Under the pieces are notes generated by a model. It did no database searches, was not told where the DNA came from, and saw only the letters and a program-made list of their open reading frames with translations. Below, in pieces: positions 17,634 through 26,286 of a stretch of DNA of 36,381 bases. This stretch comes from JANQIV01 sp050117315. Its GTDB lineage: Bacteria > Bacteroidota > Ignavibacteria > Ignavibacteriales > Melioribacteraceae. Position 1 is the stretch's first letter; every line of letters starts with the position of its first letter. Made by a program: the position numbers and the translations under genes. The DNA lies in the NCBI GenBank assembly GCA_050117315.1, contig JASFMY010000060.1, positions 1 to 36,381 on the forward strand. Direction: 5' to 3'.

Positions 17634-18632
17634 ATGGCTCTACAAAAAAATATAAAATTAAAAAAGAAAGCGGCTTACATTTCATTATTGGTTGGGTTAG
17701 GAATGTTTGCTGCAAAAATTTCTGCTTTTTTGCTTACAGGTTCAAGCGCAATTTTTTCGGATGCTGCTGAATCGGTTGTTCATGTACTTGCAACCGGAAT
17801 GGCTTTATTTTCCATAATTTTGAGCAGTAAACCTGCTGATAAAGATCATCTTTACGGCCATGGGAATGTTGAATATTTTTCAGCAGGAATTGAGGGCATG
17901 TTAATTTTAAGTGCTGCTATATCTATTATATACTTTGCAGTAAAAGACATTATCGGAGATTACCAGCCTTCTGAATTGGATACAGGTACTGTAATAATTG
18001 CTTTTGCGGGAATAATTAACATTTGGCTTGGGTGGTATTTAATTTCAACAGGGAAAAAAACAAACTCGCTAACATTAATAGCAGACGGCAAACATGTTTT
18101 AACGGATTCTTTTACAAGCCTCGGAGTGGTAGCCGGTTTAATACTGGTTTTATTGACCGATATTTATTTGCTTGATCCTATAGTTGCTATCCTGGTTGCA
18201 GTTAATATAATTTTTACAGGTTACAAGTTGATAAGACAATCAATAGGCGGGTTAATGAATGAAACCGACCCGGAAACTTTAAATAAAATTTCCCAAATAT
18301 TAATAGATAACAAGAACGATAAATGGATCGATATTCATCAATTACGTTTCTGGACTTCGGCTGAGAGAATTTTCATAGAATTTCATTTAATACTTCCTTT
18401 CTACTTCACAATTAAGGAATCTCACGATGAGGAGGAACATATTAGGGAAGTAATTGCAAAAATATTTCCCCACTCACAAATTTATATTCATTTAGATTAT
18501 TGTGAATTTGATTTATGTAAAATGTGCAGAAAATCAGTTTGTGAATTTAGAAAAGAAAATCTAATTGTAAGTAATGAATGGAATTCAGATTATTTAATTC
18601 GTGATCCAAGGTTAGAGAATTCAAAAGTTTAG
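17634..18632 (+). CDS. Cation diffusion facilitator family metal transporter with Cys-rich C-terminus
   Basis: 332 residues with the CDF layout: about six hydrophobic segments in residues 12-210, then a cytoplasmic ferredoxin-like domain. Metal-site candidates are SDAAESVVH in the second membrane segment and HVLTD in the fifth. YGHGNVEYFSAG is the conserved CDF loop. The family exports divalent metals (Zn, Fe, Mn) by proton antiport. Near the C-terminus four cysteines spaced C-x4-C-x2-C-x4-C (CEFDLCKMCRKSVC) could bind an extra metal. The start ATG follows AAGGA at 8 nt. It is divergent from the Fe-S-rich hydrogenase operon. An iron link is only a guess from this neighbourhood. Confidence 0.9.
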   Translation: MALQKNIKLKKKAAYISLLVGLGMFAAKISAFLLTGSSAIFSDAAESVVHVLATGMALFSIILSSKPADKDHLYGHGNVEYFSAGIEGMLILSAAISIIYFAVKDIIGDYQPSELDTGTVIIAFAGIINIWLGWYLISTGKKTNSLTLIADGKHVLTDSFTSLGVVAGLILVLLTDIYLLDPIVAILVAVNIIFTGYKLIRQSIGGLMNETDPETLNKISQILIDNKNDKWIDIHQLRFWTSAERIFIEFHLILPFYFTIKESHDEEEHIREVIAKIFPHSQIYIHLDYCEFDLCKMCRKSVCEFRKENLIVSNEWNSDYLIRDPRLENSKV

Positions 18633-18712
18633 AAATATTTAATCATTAAAATTATCAAAAACTTGAAGATTAAATAAGGTCGGATTTGTTTTTTACATTT
18701 TTTAAAAATATT

Positions 18713-19087
18713 TCAGAAGTAATGGCTTTTACTATAATGCTTCTGGTTCCTGGTTATCATAAGATCGGCTTTGCATTCAATTGCTGCTGATATTTGTAAT
18801 GCATCTTCAAAATCCGGTACACTCATCAACAAAGCTTTCTTTGCACTTTCTGTGTTAGTTGGAGATACTTTGATAAATTGAAGTATATCTGATAAAAATT
18901 GTTTTATTGCTTTTTTTTCGGCATCCGAAGAAGTTAAATAATAAAAATTAGATAAGGAATCCCAGGCTACAAATCCTATAACCTTATTGATTTCGCATAT
19001 ATCAATAATTCTGACGGAATCCTCAAAGAATGGTTCTCTTTTTAAAGCAATATCAATTAATATATCTGTATCAATCAGTACTGTCAT
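18713..19087 (-). CDS. PIN-domain ribonuclease (VapC-like), probably C-terminally frameshifted
   Basis: 124 residues with PIN acidic motifs: LIDTDILIDI at the start, DFEDALQ in the middle and LMITRNQKHY at the end. PIN toxins cleave RNA using these Asp/Glu residues. The reading frame stops soon after 'TRNQKHYSK'. In the next frame the DNA goes on with AITSEIFLKN, which looks like the usual last beta-strand and helix (LTPEEFL type), so a small deletion near 18735-18745 seems to have truncated it. The active-site part is intact. No standard antitoxin gene is present; a 39-codon frame overlaps the start. Confidence 0.75.
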   Translation of the reverse strand: MTVLIDTDILIDIALKREPFFEDSVRIIDICEINKVIGFVAWDSLSNFYYLTSSDAEKKAIKQFLSDILQFIKVSPTNTESAKKALLMSVPDFEDALQISAAIECKADLMITRNQKHYSKSHYF

Positions 19088-19203
19088 AATTGATATCTAT
19101 TTTTAATGTTATATGGATAGTCAAGTGATGGTTTTATAAAAAACTCATGCATTAGAGGAACCCAAAGAGTAGTTTGCACAAAGAATATTTGTAGAGCAGA
19201 CAT
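19084..19203 (-). CDS. Small open frame overlapping the PIN gene start (possible antitoxin remnant)
   Basis: An ATG at 19203 opens 39 codons ending FIKPSLDYPYNIKNRYQL. Its TGA overlaps the ATG of the PIN gene in an ATGA, a layout typical of translationally coupled antitoxin-toxin pairs. No clear Shine-Dalgarno or DNA-binding motif is visible and the N-terminus is hydrophobic. It could be the tail of a decayed antitoxin or chance. Confidence 0.25.
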   Translation of the reverse strand: MSALQIFFVQTTLWVPLMHEFFIKPSLDYPYNIKNRYQL

Positions 19204-19225
19204 GATGCCTGCCCTACTGCTTTAA

Positions 19226-19717
19226 CTATAAATTAATAGAATCATTTTTCTTTATAGATGCTTCAGCCATTTTAGCTTTATATTCAACCAACTTTTTCTG
19301 TAATTCTTCATTTCCAGTAGCAATAATTTGAACAGCAAGAATGCCGGCATTTTTAGCGCCGTCTATAGCAACTGTTGCAACCGGAATTCCCGGAGGCATT
19401 TGTACAATTGAATAAAGTGCATCCGCACCTTCAAGTGATTTGCTTTTAATCGGGACACCAATTACAGGCAAAATTGTTTGAGCCGCCGTAACACCCGGCA
19501 AATGTGCGGCCATTCCTGCTGCAGCTACAATTACTTTCAATCCTCTTTCAACTGCAGTTTTTGAATATTCGGCATGATAATCCGGTGTTCGATGTGCCGA
19601 TAATATTCTTACTTCATAAGGTATTTCAAATTCTTTTAAAACATCAACTGCTTTTTGCATAATAGGCAAATCCGAATCGCTGCCCATAATAATTCCTACT
19701 AACGGTTTATCCGGCAT
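19226..19717 (-). CDS. purE: N5-carboxyaminoimidazole ribonucleotide mutase, class I PurE
   Basis: 163 residues from the ATG at 19717, which follows AAGGAAG at 5 nt. An in-frame TTG at 19732 lies before that site and is rejected. PurE converts N5-CAIR to CAIR in purine synthesis, in the cytoplasm. Signature motifs are GIIMGSDSD (P-loop), the catalytic SAHRTPD and AAGMAAHLPGV. Length is normal for class I. No purK or other pur gene is next to it in this window; the upstream side is a 240-bp gap. Confidence 0.97.
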   Translation of the reverse strand: MPDKPLVGIIMGSDSDLPIMQKAVDVLKEFEIPYEVRILSAHRTPDYHAEYSKTAVERGLKVIVAAAGMAAHLPGVTAAQTILPVIGVPIKSKSLEGADALYSIVQMPPGIPVATVAIDGAKNAGILAVQIIATGNEELQKKLVEYKAKMAEASIKKNDSINL

Positions 19718-19976
19718 ATATCTTCCTTTCAATTAATTTTTAAAATGATTCACAAAATATGAAGATAAGAATTTAATTAAAAGCAGGTAATAAAAGGAGC
19801 AGCGATTCACTATTTGATTAGTGCAACTAACAAGTTTTATTATGTAATTCATTTATACCGCTGTTATTTTCCAAAGCTCGTGAAATCAATGCTTTTTCTA
19901 AATATGTTTTTACAATTTTCGACACTAATTTTTAGTAACTTACAATTATAATTTTTGTTATTTATACAGATTGAAG

Positions 19977-20546
19977 ATGATATTCAAAAAAACATACCCA
20001 TTATCGTTAGTCTTCTTTTATTTTTTTGCAATAATGATTAGCAGCGCTAAAGCTCAGGATACAGAAAATTCAACTTTTACAATTGCATCCGAACAGCCCA
20101 CTATTTATGTATGTGATTGGCTGGTAACAGCAGACCCTTTTCCCGAAGATTCACTAATAAATGTTCCCGATTCATTATGGATCAATATTCACCAGCAACC
20201 GGATATAAATAAATATACTGAAGGAAACTGGTTACTTAAGCAGGAAGTTTATGTTAGGGATTCAATTAATATTGTATATGGCTTTTTCCCTTGGTCGCTT
20301 ACATCGTCGTATATAATTTATTGGGACGGCAAAGAAGTAGGGCGTAACGGAAAGCTCGGAGTTAGCGAAACCGAAGAAGTACCCGGTCTTTTGGACTATT
20401 ACATAGCTATATTACCTCAACAATTAAAACCCGGAAGCCATACACTTATGTTAAGGTTATCCAATTATCATAATAAGGATGAATGGAACTGGTATTACGG
20501 CGGCGTTACAATTGGTCCCTATGGTAAACTGAAGGAGATCTTTTAA
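19977..20546 (+). CDS. Secreted beta-sandwich domain protein of unknown function, probably a truncated or frameshifted 5' part
   Basis: 189 residues from the ATG at 19977 (a TTG lies 6 nt earlier). A signal peptide ends in SSAKA before QDTENS. The rest looks like a galactose-binding/jelly-roll beta-sandwich (WLLKQEVYV, YIIYWDGKEVG, LKPGSHTLMLRLSN), similar to domains in front of sensor or receptor modules. I do not recognise a specific family. Its last six codons overlap, in another frame, sequence that matches the SBBP repeat of the next gene, so the two were probably one gene or were joined by a deletion. TATAATTTTTG near 19948 could be the promoter -7 box. Confidence 0.7.
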   Translation: MIFKKTYPLSLVFFYFFAIMISSAKAQDTENSTFTIASEQPTIYVCDWLVTADPFPEDSLINVPDSLWINIHQQPDINKYTEGNWLLKQEVYVRDSINIVYGFFPWSLTSSYIIYWDGKEVGRNGKLGVSETEEVPGLLDYYIAILPQQLKPGSHTLMLRLSNYHNKDEWNWYYGGVTIGPYGKLKEIF

Positions 20547-21613
20547 TAAGCAATTTAGGGAAAGCAGATGCTCTTATAGTTAAATATGACAGTAACGGCG
20601 AACTAATATGGGGACAACAATTTGGAACTTCGGAAAACGAAAGATTATCCGGCATTAGAATCGATAGCAAGGGCAATATTATTACTGTTGGAAGTACCGA
20701 CGGAAAGATGGGTTCCGAAGCATTTGGTCAAAATGACATTTTTATTTGTAAATTAACCTCAGAAGGCGATACACTCTGGATAAAACAATTTGGGACATCA
20801 GGAGATGACAAAGCTGTAAGAGTAGCGATAGACACCAACGATAATTGTTACATATGCGGGAATACATCATCTACTTTCGGGACGGAAAGTTTTGGGGAGA
20901 CAGATGTTTTTGTACTAAAACTGGATAAAGACGGCAAGCAAATATGGGTTTCACAATTGGGTACTTCAAACGATGATGTTACGGCAGACATTAAAATTGA
21001 CAATGAAACTAATATTTATGTTACCGGATTTTCTACTGGAGATTTTGGCGTACCTAATAAGGGTGACAGTGATGCATATCTTGTAAAATTAAATCCATCC
21101 GGTGAAACAATTTGGATAAAACAGTTTGGCACAAATTCTAGAGACAGAGCAAGTGGAGTAGCCCTAAACGGTTCAGGCGGAATTTATGTTGCAGGTTGGA
21201 CCGTGGGACTGCTGGGAGGTTCACAACTCGGTCAGGGAGATGCATTTTTATTGTTTTTTGACAAGGATGGTAACCAGCAATGGGCTAAGCAATTCGGTAC
21301 AGAAAAGTGGGAAGGCCCTCATGGAGCGGTATCATTTCTCGACGGTTCAGGAGATGTACTCATCGGCGGATGCTGGGCATGGCCTAACTGTATGGGCTGG
21401 ATGCGCAGGTATAACGATAAGGGTGATCTCATCTGGGAAAAAACAATTAATAAGGATGACGCCAGAAGCACTTGCGGGCATACCGTCTTTGCAGATCAAA
21501 ACGGGAACTGCTACCATATAGGCGGAACAAACGATGACCTGTTTGCTGAAAATAAAGGAAATCATGATATATTTCTTGTCAAACTTTCAGATGCTACTAC
21601 CGGTACTAATTAA
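20528..21613 (+). CDS. SBBP-type beta-propeller repeat protein (5' end uncertain)
   Basis: The frame is open from 20528, just after an in-frame TAA. The first ATG is 20708, but homologous repeat sequence (TEGDLLISNLGKADALIVKY) already lies upstream of it, so an ATG start would cut a repeat in two. The protein has about five SBBP repeats of about 55 residues, each with D.F..K, an 'LWIKQFGTSGDDKA'-like strand and an 'IYVTGFSTG'-like turn. The final blade holds a Cys-bearing variant (GGCWAWPNCMGW). SBBP propellers are extracellular. No signal peptide remains in this frame. It lies 15 bp before the permease gene, so it was probably co-transcribed with the ABC system. Confidence 0.75.
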   Translation, partial: TEGDLLISNLGKADALIVKYDSNGELIWGQQFGTSENERLSGIRIDSKGNIITVGSTDGKMGSEAFGQNDIFICKLTSEGDTLWIKQFGTSGDDKAVRVAIDTNDNCYICGNTSSTFGTESFGETDVFVLKLDKDGKQIWVSQLGTSNDDVTADIKIDNETNIYVTGFSTGDFGVPNKGDSDAYLVKLNPSGETIWIKQFGTNSRDRASGVALNGSGGIYVAGWTVGLLGGSQLGQGDAFLLFFDKDGNQQWAKQFGTEKWEGPHGAVSFLDGSGDVLIGGCWAWPNCMGWMRRYNDKGDLIWEKTINKDDARSTCGHTVFADQNGNCYHIGGTNDDLFAENKGNHDIFLVKLSDATTGTN

Positions 21614-21628
21614 ATAACCGAATACAAA

Positions 21629-22846
21629 ATGAAAAAACTAATTTTATATTCGTGGAAAGGAATAAGCCGCTGTAAAGCCCGTTCCCTAACAGCAGTTGCA
21701 GGGTATTCGATCGCGGCATTGGTTTTTGGAATAATTATTTCCCTGCTCCTGTATTCCGATAAATCTTTAGACAATGTATTGAATAATACAGGAACCCATT
21801 TTATTTCTTACAAACCATTGTGCTGCGGACTTCCCTATACTGACAATTCCGAAGCGAATCAAAACTTCACAGCTAACGGAATTCCTTCACAGCCACTGCC
21901 GGTTAACATGGTAGATAAAATTAAAAAAGTACCGGAAGTTCTGGACGCTTCCCCCTTTCTTCTCTACAAATTAAAAGACGAAAAAAGTGGTAAACATTTT
22001 TTAATAGGCGGCTTCGATATCAAAAATAATATTGCCGTAAAAAGTTCGAGTTGCAGTTCTACCGACATAACATCGGGCAGGTTTTTGAATGAAAGAGATA
22101 CTGCTGCTGTTATGGCGGAATTATCTTATGCACTCTCCAACGGGCTTAAGATCGGATCGGAAATTACTGCTGCAGGAATACCGTTGAAAATAATAGGAAT
22201 TATTAATCCCGGTGTACGTCCCGCAAAGGCCGACCTTTATATGCTATACGAAACAGCTGAAAAAATAATAGGGAAAAATTTGAATGCCCCTGTAAATGAT
22301 TTAATGAACATTGTTTTGGTAGAATCACTAAATGCTCATTCGCATAACCGGGCAATGACGGAAGTAAATAAACTAATGGGCGATTTAAGTTTAATATCAA
22401 CTTATGCATGCTTTAAACCTGCCTCCGGTGCTATGGATATAAATCAAAATGTACTCGGCTTATTACTTATCCTAATTACATGTTTGGTCGTTCTATTTTC
22501 ATTTGTTAACCGGTATTCCTCGATACTTGAAAGGCTGCATGACTTTGGTATTCTCTCGGCAATAGGCTGGTCAAACTTTAAAATCGTGAGTATTATTTTT
22601 TTCGAATCATTAATTCAAATAACCGCCGGCGGTTTCATTAGTTTCTTCTTTCTTCTGCTTTTTATAAATATCATGCCTTTACAGGATATGATTAATACAA
22701 ACATCTTGTTTGATATGCAAACTTCATTCAGTGTATATGTATTAGGGTTCATGCTTGTATTAGTAGCGGCAATAATAGGTATTATATTCCCGGCTTTATC
22801 TATGATAAAAAAACTTCCGTCGGAAAATCTTCGTATACTTTATTAG
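21629..22846 (+). CDS. ABC transporter permease, MacB/FtsX family
   Basis: 405 residues. An N-terminal membrane helix (about 22-45) is followed by a periplasmic MacB-like domain (about 46-275) and three C-terminal helices of an FtsX domain, including ERLHDFGILSAIGWS, the coupling-helix motif of this family. Such permeases pair with a cytoplasmic ATPase to move lipoproteins or peptides, or to transmit mechanical force, across the envelope. The periplasmic part has a vicinal Cys pair (YKPLCCGLPY) and another Cys in SSSCSS. The gene is 61 bp upstream of the ATPase start. It looks full length. Confidence 0.88.
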   Translation: MKKLILYSWKGISRCKARSLTAVAGYSIAALVFGIIISLLLYSDKSLDNVLNNTGTHFISYKPLCCGLPYTDNSEANQNFTANGIPSQPLPVNMVDKIKKVPEVLDASPFLLYKLKDEKSGKHFLIGGFDIKNNIAVKSSSCSSTDITSGRFLNERDTAAVMAELSYALSNGLKIGSEITAAGIPLKIIGIINPGVRPAKADLYMLYETAEKIIGKNLNAPVNDLMNIVLVESLNAHSHNRAMTEVNKLMGDLSLISTYACFKPASGAMDINQNVLGLLLILITCLVVLFSFVNRYSSILERLHDFGILSAIGWSNFKIVSIIFFESLIQITAGGFISFFFLLLFINIMPLQDMINTNILFDMQTSFSVYVLGFMLVLVAAIIGIIFPALSMIKKLPSENLRILY

Positions 22847-22907
22847 ATATGTAAACAACATAAATAACGGACTATAAATTTTGAATACTGATAAGGAAAC
22901 GCAAAAA

Positions 22908-23605
22908 ATGGAATCCCCGCTTTTGGAATGCAGAAATATATCAAAATTCTTTAATAAAAAAGGAAATATCACTTCGGTATTAAATAACGTAAATCTCTCG
23001 GTAAACGAAGGTGAAACCATACTTATTCAAGGTAAAAGCGGTGCCGGTAAATCCGTTTTGCTCTCACTTATTGCAGGTCTTGATAAACCTACATCCGGTG
23101 AAATCTATTTTAGAAACCAACTGCTGCATTCATTAACGCATAAAGAGTTAACAAAACTTAGAAATGAAAAAATAGGAATCATTTTCCAAAATTTTAATCT
23201 TATCTCTTACTTAACTGCAGTTGAAAACGTTGAAGCGGCGTTGATATCTTCGGACATCTTTTATAAAGAAAGTAAAGAAATAGCTGAAAATATTCTTGAG
23301 CAACTCGAGCTTACAGATTCGTTAAATAATTATCCGGGTGAAATGAGTATGGGAGAACAGCAGTTGCCCGTGCATTGATTAGACAACCGGAATTAATTAT
23401 TGCCGATGAACCGACCGGTGAAGTGGATGATGAAACGGCTGAACTGATCATCGATCTAATGTTAAATGATCAGCTCGGTATAAAACCGGCATTTATAATT
23501 GCAACCCACGGTCATTTCCCCCGAATTAATGCGGACCGCGTACTTGAATTGAATGAAGGAACTATTGCCGATTTTAGTCTCACGAGCAGTGAAATTACAG
23601 GTTAA
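22908..23605 (+). pseudogene. ABC transporter ATPase split by a frameshift in the signature motif
   Basis: The ATG at 22908 starts a MacB/LolD-type ATPase with Walker A GKSGAGKS and Q-loop IIFQNFNLISYL. At 23358-23365 the text MSMGEQQ goes out of frame and stops at 23376. In another frame VARALIRQPELIIADEPTG (Walker B) and the H-loop IATHGH continue to 23605. A deletion of length 1 mod 3 inside the ABC signature explains both halves. As read, neither product can be active, because the helical subdomain and Walker B are separated. It may be a true pseudogene or an assembly error. The adjoining permease is intact. Confidence 0.85.
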
Positions 23606-23658
23606 ACAACCAGGCAGATTATCAAAAAATAATACTGACTAAAAAGAGGATAAATTAA

Positions 23659-25713
23659 ATGATGAAAAAATTAATAGCCTTTTCAACCTTAGTGATTATA
23701 ATTATATCATCTGTGTATTCACAAACAATTCCTGATGGACTATACTTTGGTCAAACACCGCCGGGTAAGGAACCGGAAATTTTTGCACCTGGCATTATAT
23801 CTGTCGAAGATAGGTATGATTACTCGATTTCCTTTTCTCCGGATGGTAAGGAGTGCTGCTTTGGAGTAACAAATTCGAATTGGTCTGCCAGCACTTTGTA
23901 CTATACAAAACAGGATACAGACGGCAAATGGTCAACGCCGGTACCGGCATACTTTCAGAACGGTTCCGATGGCTGGCTTCCCTTCTTCTCAAGTGATAAT
24001 AAGAAATTCTTTTTCTCCAAAGGGAATCCTGCAAATATTTGGGTGTGCACTAACTCCGATTCAGGCTGGAGCAACCCGGTGAAATTAGCTGCCCCTGTAA
24101 ATACATCTTCACATGAATGGTGTGCGAATACAACTAATGACGGAACCTTATATTTTACATCCGGCCGGACTGAAGGAAACGGAGATTACGATATTTATAA
24201 ATCCGAACCGGTTGACGGTAATTATGTAAATGTTGAAAATCTAGGACCTCCAATCAATTCTTCATATACAGATGCCTCACCAAGAATTTCATCGGATGGA
24301 AAATTCTTAATATTTGAATCTTGGAGACCGGATGGTTATGGTAAGGCTGATCTGTATATCAGCTATAAAAAAAATAATGGAACATGGAGTGATCCCCAAA
24401 ATTTAGGACCAAATATCAACACTAGCAAGATTGATGATGGAGGATATATTTCTCCCGACGGGAAATACTTTTTCTTTAATAGGCGGGAGGATTGGGTTAC
24501 AAACAAATCAACAGACATTTACTGGGTTGACGCTGCTTTTATAGAAGAAATGAAACCGGATGATTTAAATGCTTATTTAGAGCAACTTGCACCGGGGGAT
24601 ACACCGGAGTTATTCGCCGAAGGAATACTTTCCAAAACCGGCAGAAATGAACGTGTTCTCGCGTTCACACCCGATGGTAAAGAAATTTATTTTTCAGTGG
24701 TAAATTCATCCAATAATTATTCTATCCTATTTTTTGAAGAAATAGACGGACAATGGCAGGAGCAGAAAACTCCCCCGTTTATTACAGAATATATGGAAGG
24801 CGCCAGTTGCCTGGAACCATTCATTTCTCCCGACGGCACAAAATTGTTATTTACCTCGAAAAAAGATGCTACAGGAGGAGACTGGGATTATAATATATGG
24901 ATTACACAAAGTACAACTGACGGTTGGGGTGAACCGGAAATGCTAAACAGCAGCATTAACACAACCATAGGTGAATGGCATCCGTGTATTACAAAAAGCG
25001 GAAATATTTATTTTGCAAGGGACAACAATTATGGAGATATCTACTTTTCCGAATATTCTGAAAATGGTTATAAAACTGCTGTTCCCATAAGCAATATAAA
25101 CTCTTCTTCAAGTGATTATGACCCATATGTTGATCCCGATGAAAAATATATAATATTTAAATCAAACAGATCGGGCGGATACGGGAAAATGGATAATTAC
25201 ATAAGTTATAAAGACACCGTTACCGGTACCTGGTCAACTCCTAAAAACCTTGGCGAGAAAATTAATAGTAACCTGGCAGACGATGCTGGTGATATTTCAC
25301 CAGACGGTAAATACATGTTCTTTTCAAGAACTTCGGAAAACGGTGAAATGGATGTTTACTGGGTTAGTACAGATTTCATAGATTCTATTAAACAAACAAT
25401 AACAGATGTGAATGAAAAGAAAACAAGTATACCGAATAATTTTAAGTTATACCAGAACTATCCCAACCCGTTTAATCCGTCAACCGTTATCAGCTATCGG
25501 TTACCGGCTTTTAGTAGTGTAAAGTTGATTATCTACGATACACTTGGACAAAAAATAAAAATACTTGTTGATTCGTATCAAAATGGGGGTGAGTATTCGG
25601 TTGTTTGGGATGCAACGGATGATGGTAATAATCAGGTTGGGTCGGGAGTTTATTTTTATAAACTGGAAACAGATAATAAAACTCTTACCCACAAGATGGT
25701 TCTATTAAGATAA
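23659..25713 (+). CDS. PD40 (WD40-like) beta-propeller protein with T9SS sorting domain
   Basis: 684 residues. The signal peptide is MMKKLIAFSTLVIIIISSVYSQ. Two related halves (about 30-310 and 315-590) each contain several PD40 strands of the form 'ISPDGKYFFF', with repeated ELFAPGI/ELFAEGI openers. The last 85 residues begin YQNYPNPFNPSTVISYRLP and end HKMVLLR, the type A sorting domain read by T9SS, so the protein is probably surface-exposed or released. TolB/PD40 propellers in this group are often binding platforms; the ligand is unknown. AAAAGAGGA lies before the ATG. A terminator follows 6 bp after the stop. Confidence 0.9.
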   Translation: MMKKLIAFSTLVIIIISSVYSQTIPDGLYFGQTPPGKEPEIFAPGIISVEDRYDYSISFSPDGKECCFGVTNSNWSASTLYYTKQDTDGKWSTPVPAYFQNGSDGWLPFFSSDNKKFFFSKGNPANIWVCTNSDSGWSNPVKLAAPVNTSSHEWCANTTNDGTLYFTSGRTEGNGDYDIYKSEPVDGNYVNVENLGPPINSSYTDASPRISSDGKFLIFESWRPDGYGKADLYISYKKNNGTWSDPQNLGPNINTSKIDDGGYISPDGKYFFFNRREDWVTNKSTDIYWVDAAFIEEMKPDDLNAYLEQLAPGDTPELFAEGILSKTGRNERVLAFTPDGKEIYFSVVNSSNNYSILFFEEIDGQWQEQKTPPFITEYMEGASCLEPFISPDGTKLLFTSKKDATGGDWDYNIWITQSTTDGWGEPEMLNSSINTTIGEWHPCITKSGNIYFARDNNYGDIYFSEYSENGYKTAVPISNINSSSSDYDPYVDPDEKYIIFKSNRSGGYGKMDNYISYKDTVTGTWSTPKNLGEKINSNLADDAGDISPDGKYMFFSRTSENGEMDVYWVSTDFIDSIKQTITDVNEKKTSIPNNFKLYQNYPNPFNPSTVISYRLPAFSSVKLIIYDTLGQKIKILVDSYQNGGEYSVVWDATDDGNNQVGSGVYFYKLETDNKTLTHKMVLLR

Positions 25714-25719
25714 CAAAAA

Positions 25720-25756
25720 GACAGCGGTGGTTACACTTACCGCTGTCAATTTTTTT
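25720..25756 (+). terminator. Intrinsic terminator after the PD40 propeller gene
   Basis: GACAGCGGT (25720-25728) pairs perfectly with ACCGCTGTC (25739-25747) across a 10-nt loop, followed by AATTTTTTT. Confidence 0.92.
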
Positions 25757-26286
25757 AGAATTGTAAATGAAACTAAATTAAAAATTAAAGTTCCCGGGAT
25801 TAGGTCCAATTCTTTTATTCTTATCAAGTGAGTTTATCAACTACATATCATCCTGAGTCAGCTCAAAATCAAATAATTCCATATTAGAATTTATACTTTC
25901 CTTTTTAACCGACTTAGTTTTCTAATTCGTAAATACAGTGCAGTATTGATTTTTAATCTTCTTAATCGCTATTAGATTAAGAAGTTATGTTGATTAAGAT
26001 ACGTCATCATAATTGAGATTATGTGACTAAGAAATAGTGTCTGCTCCTTCTTGGAGATTTCATCTTAAGATTATTTGATTCTTTGTTTAAATAAACTTCA
26101 AACTATTTCTTTTTAATTCTTATCCTTGTTTTTCTAATTATAAGATATTATACTAAAGCACTCGACTATTTGGTAAAACCTCTTAATAAAGATCGTATAA
26201 AAAAACACCGGAACGGCTATTAATTATTATCATACGGTATTCCATTGACAAATATTGATAGAACTTTTTCGGAAGAAAGGTATTAT
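25757..26286. promoter_or_regulatory. 530-bp AT-rich intergenic region with one hairpin, upstream of the regulator gene
   Basis: No coding frame with a convincing start was found. CTTCTTAATC (25958-25967) is repeated inverted at 25975-25984 around a 7-nt loop. It has no T-tract, so it may be a protein-binding site. The XylR-like regulator has its ribosome site (GAAAGG) 6 nt before the ATG at 26287. Apart from this I see nothing that can be named. Confidence 0.4.

Noticed and set aside
17582..17770. Alternative frame overlapping the start of the CDF gene
   Set aside because: It overlaps the conserved transporter N-terminus in the wrong frame and has no motif of its own.
22203..23020. Minus-strand frames opposite the permease and ATPase
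   Set aside because: They are antisense to clear MacB/FtsX and ABC motifs.
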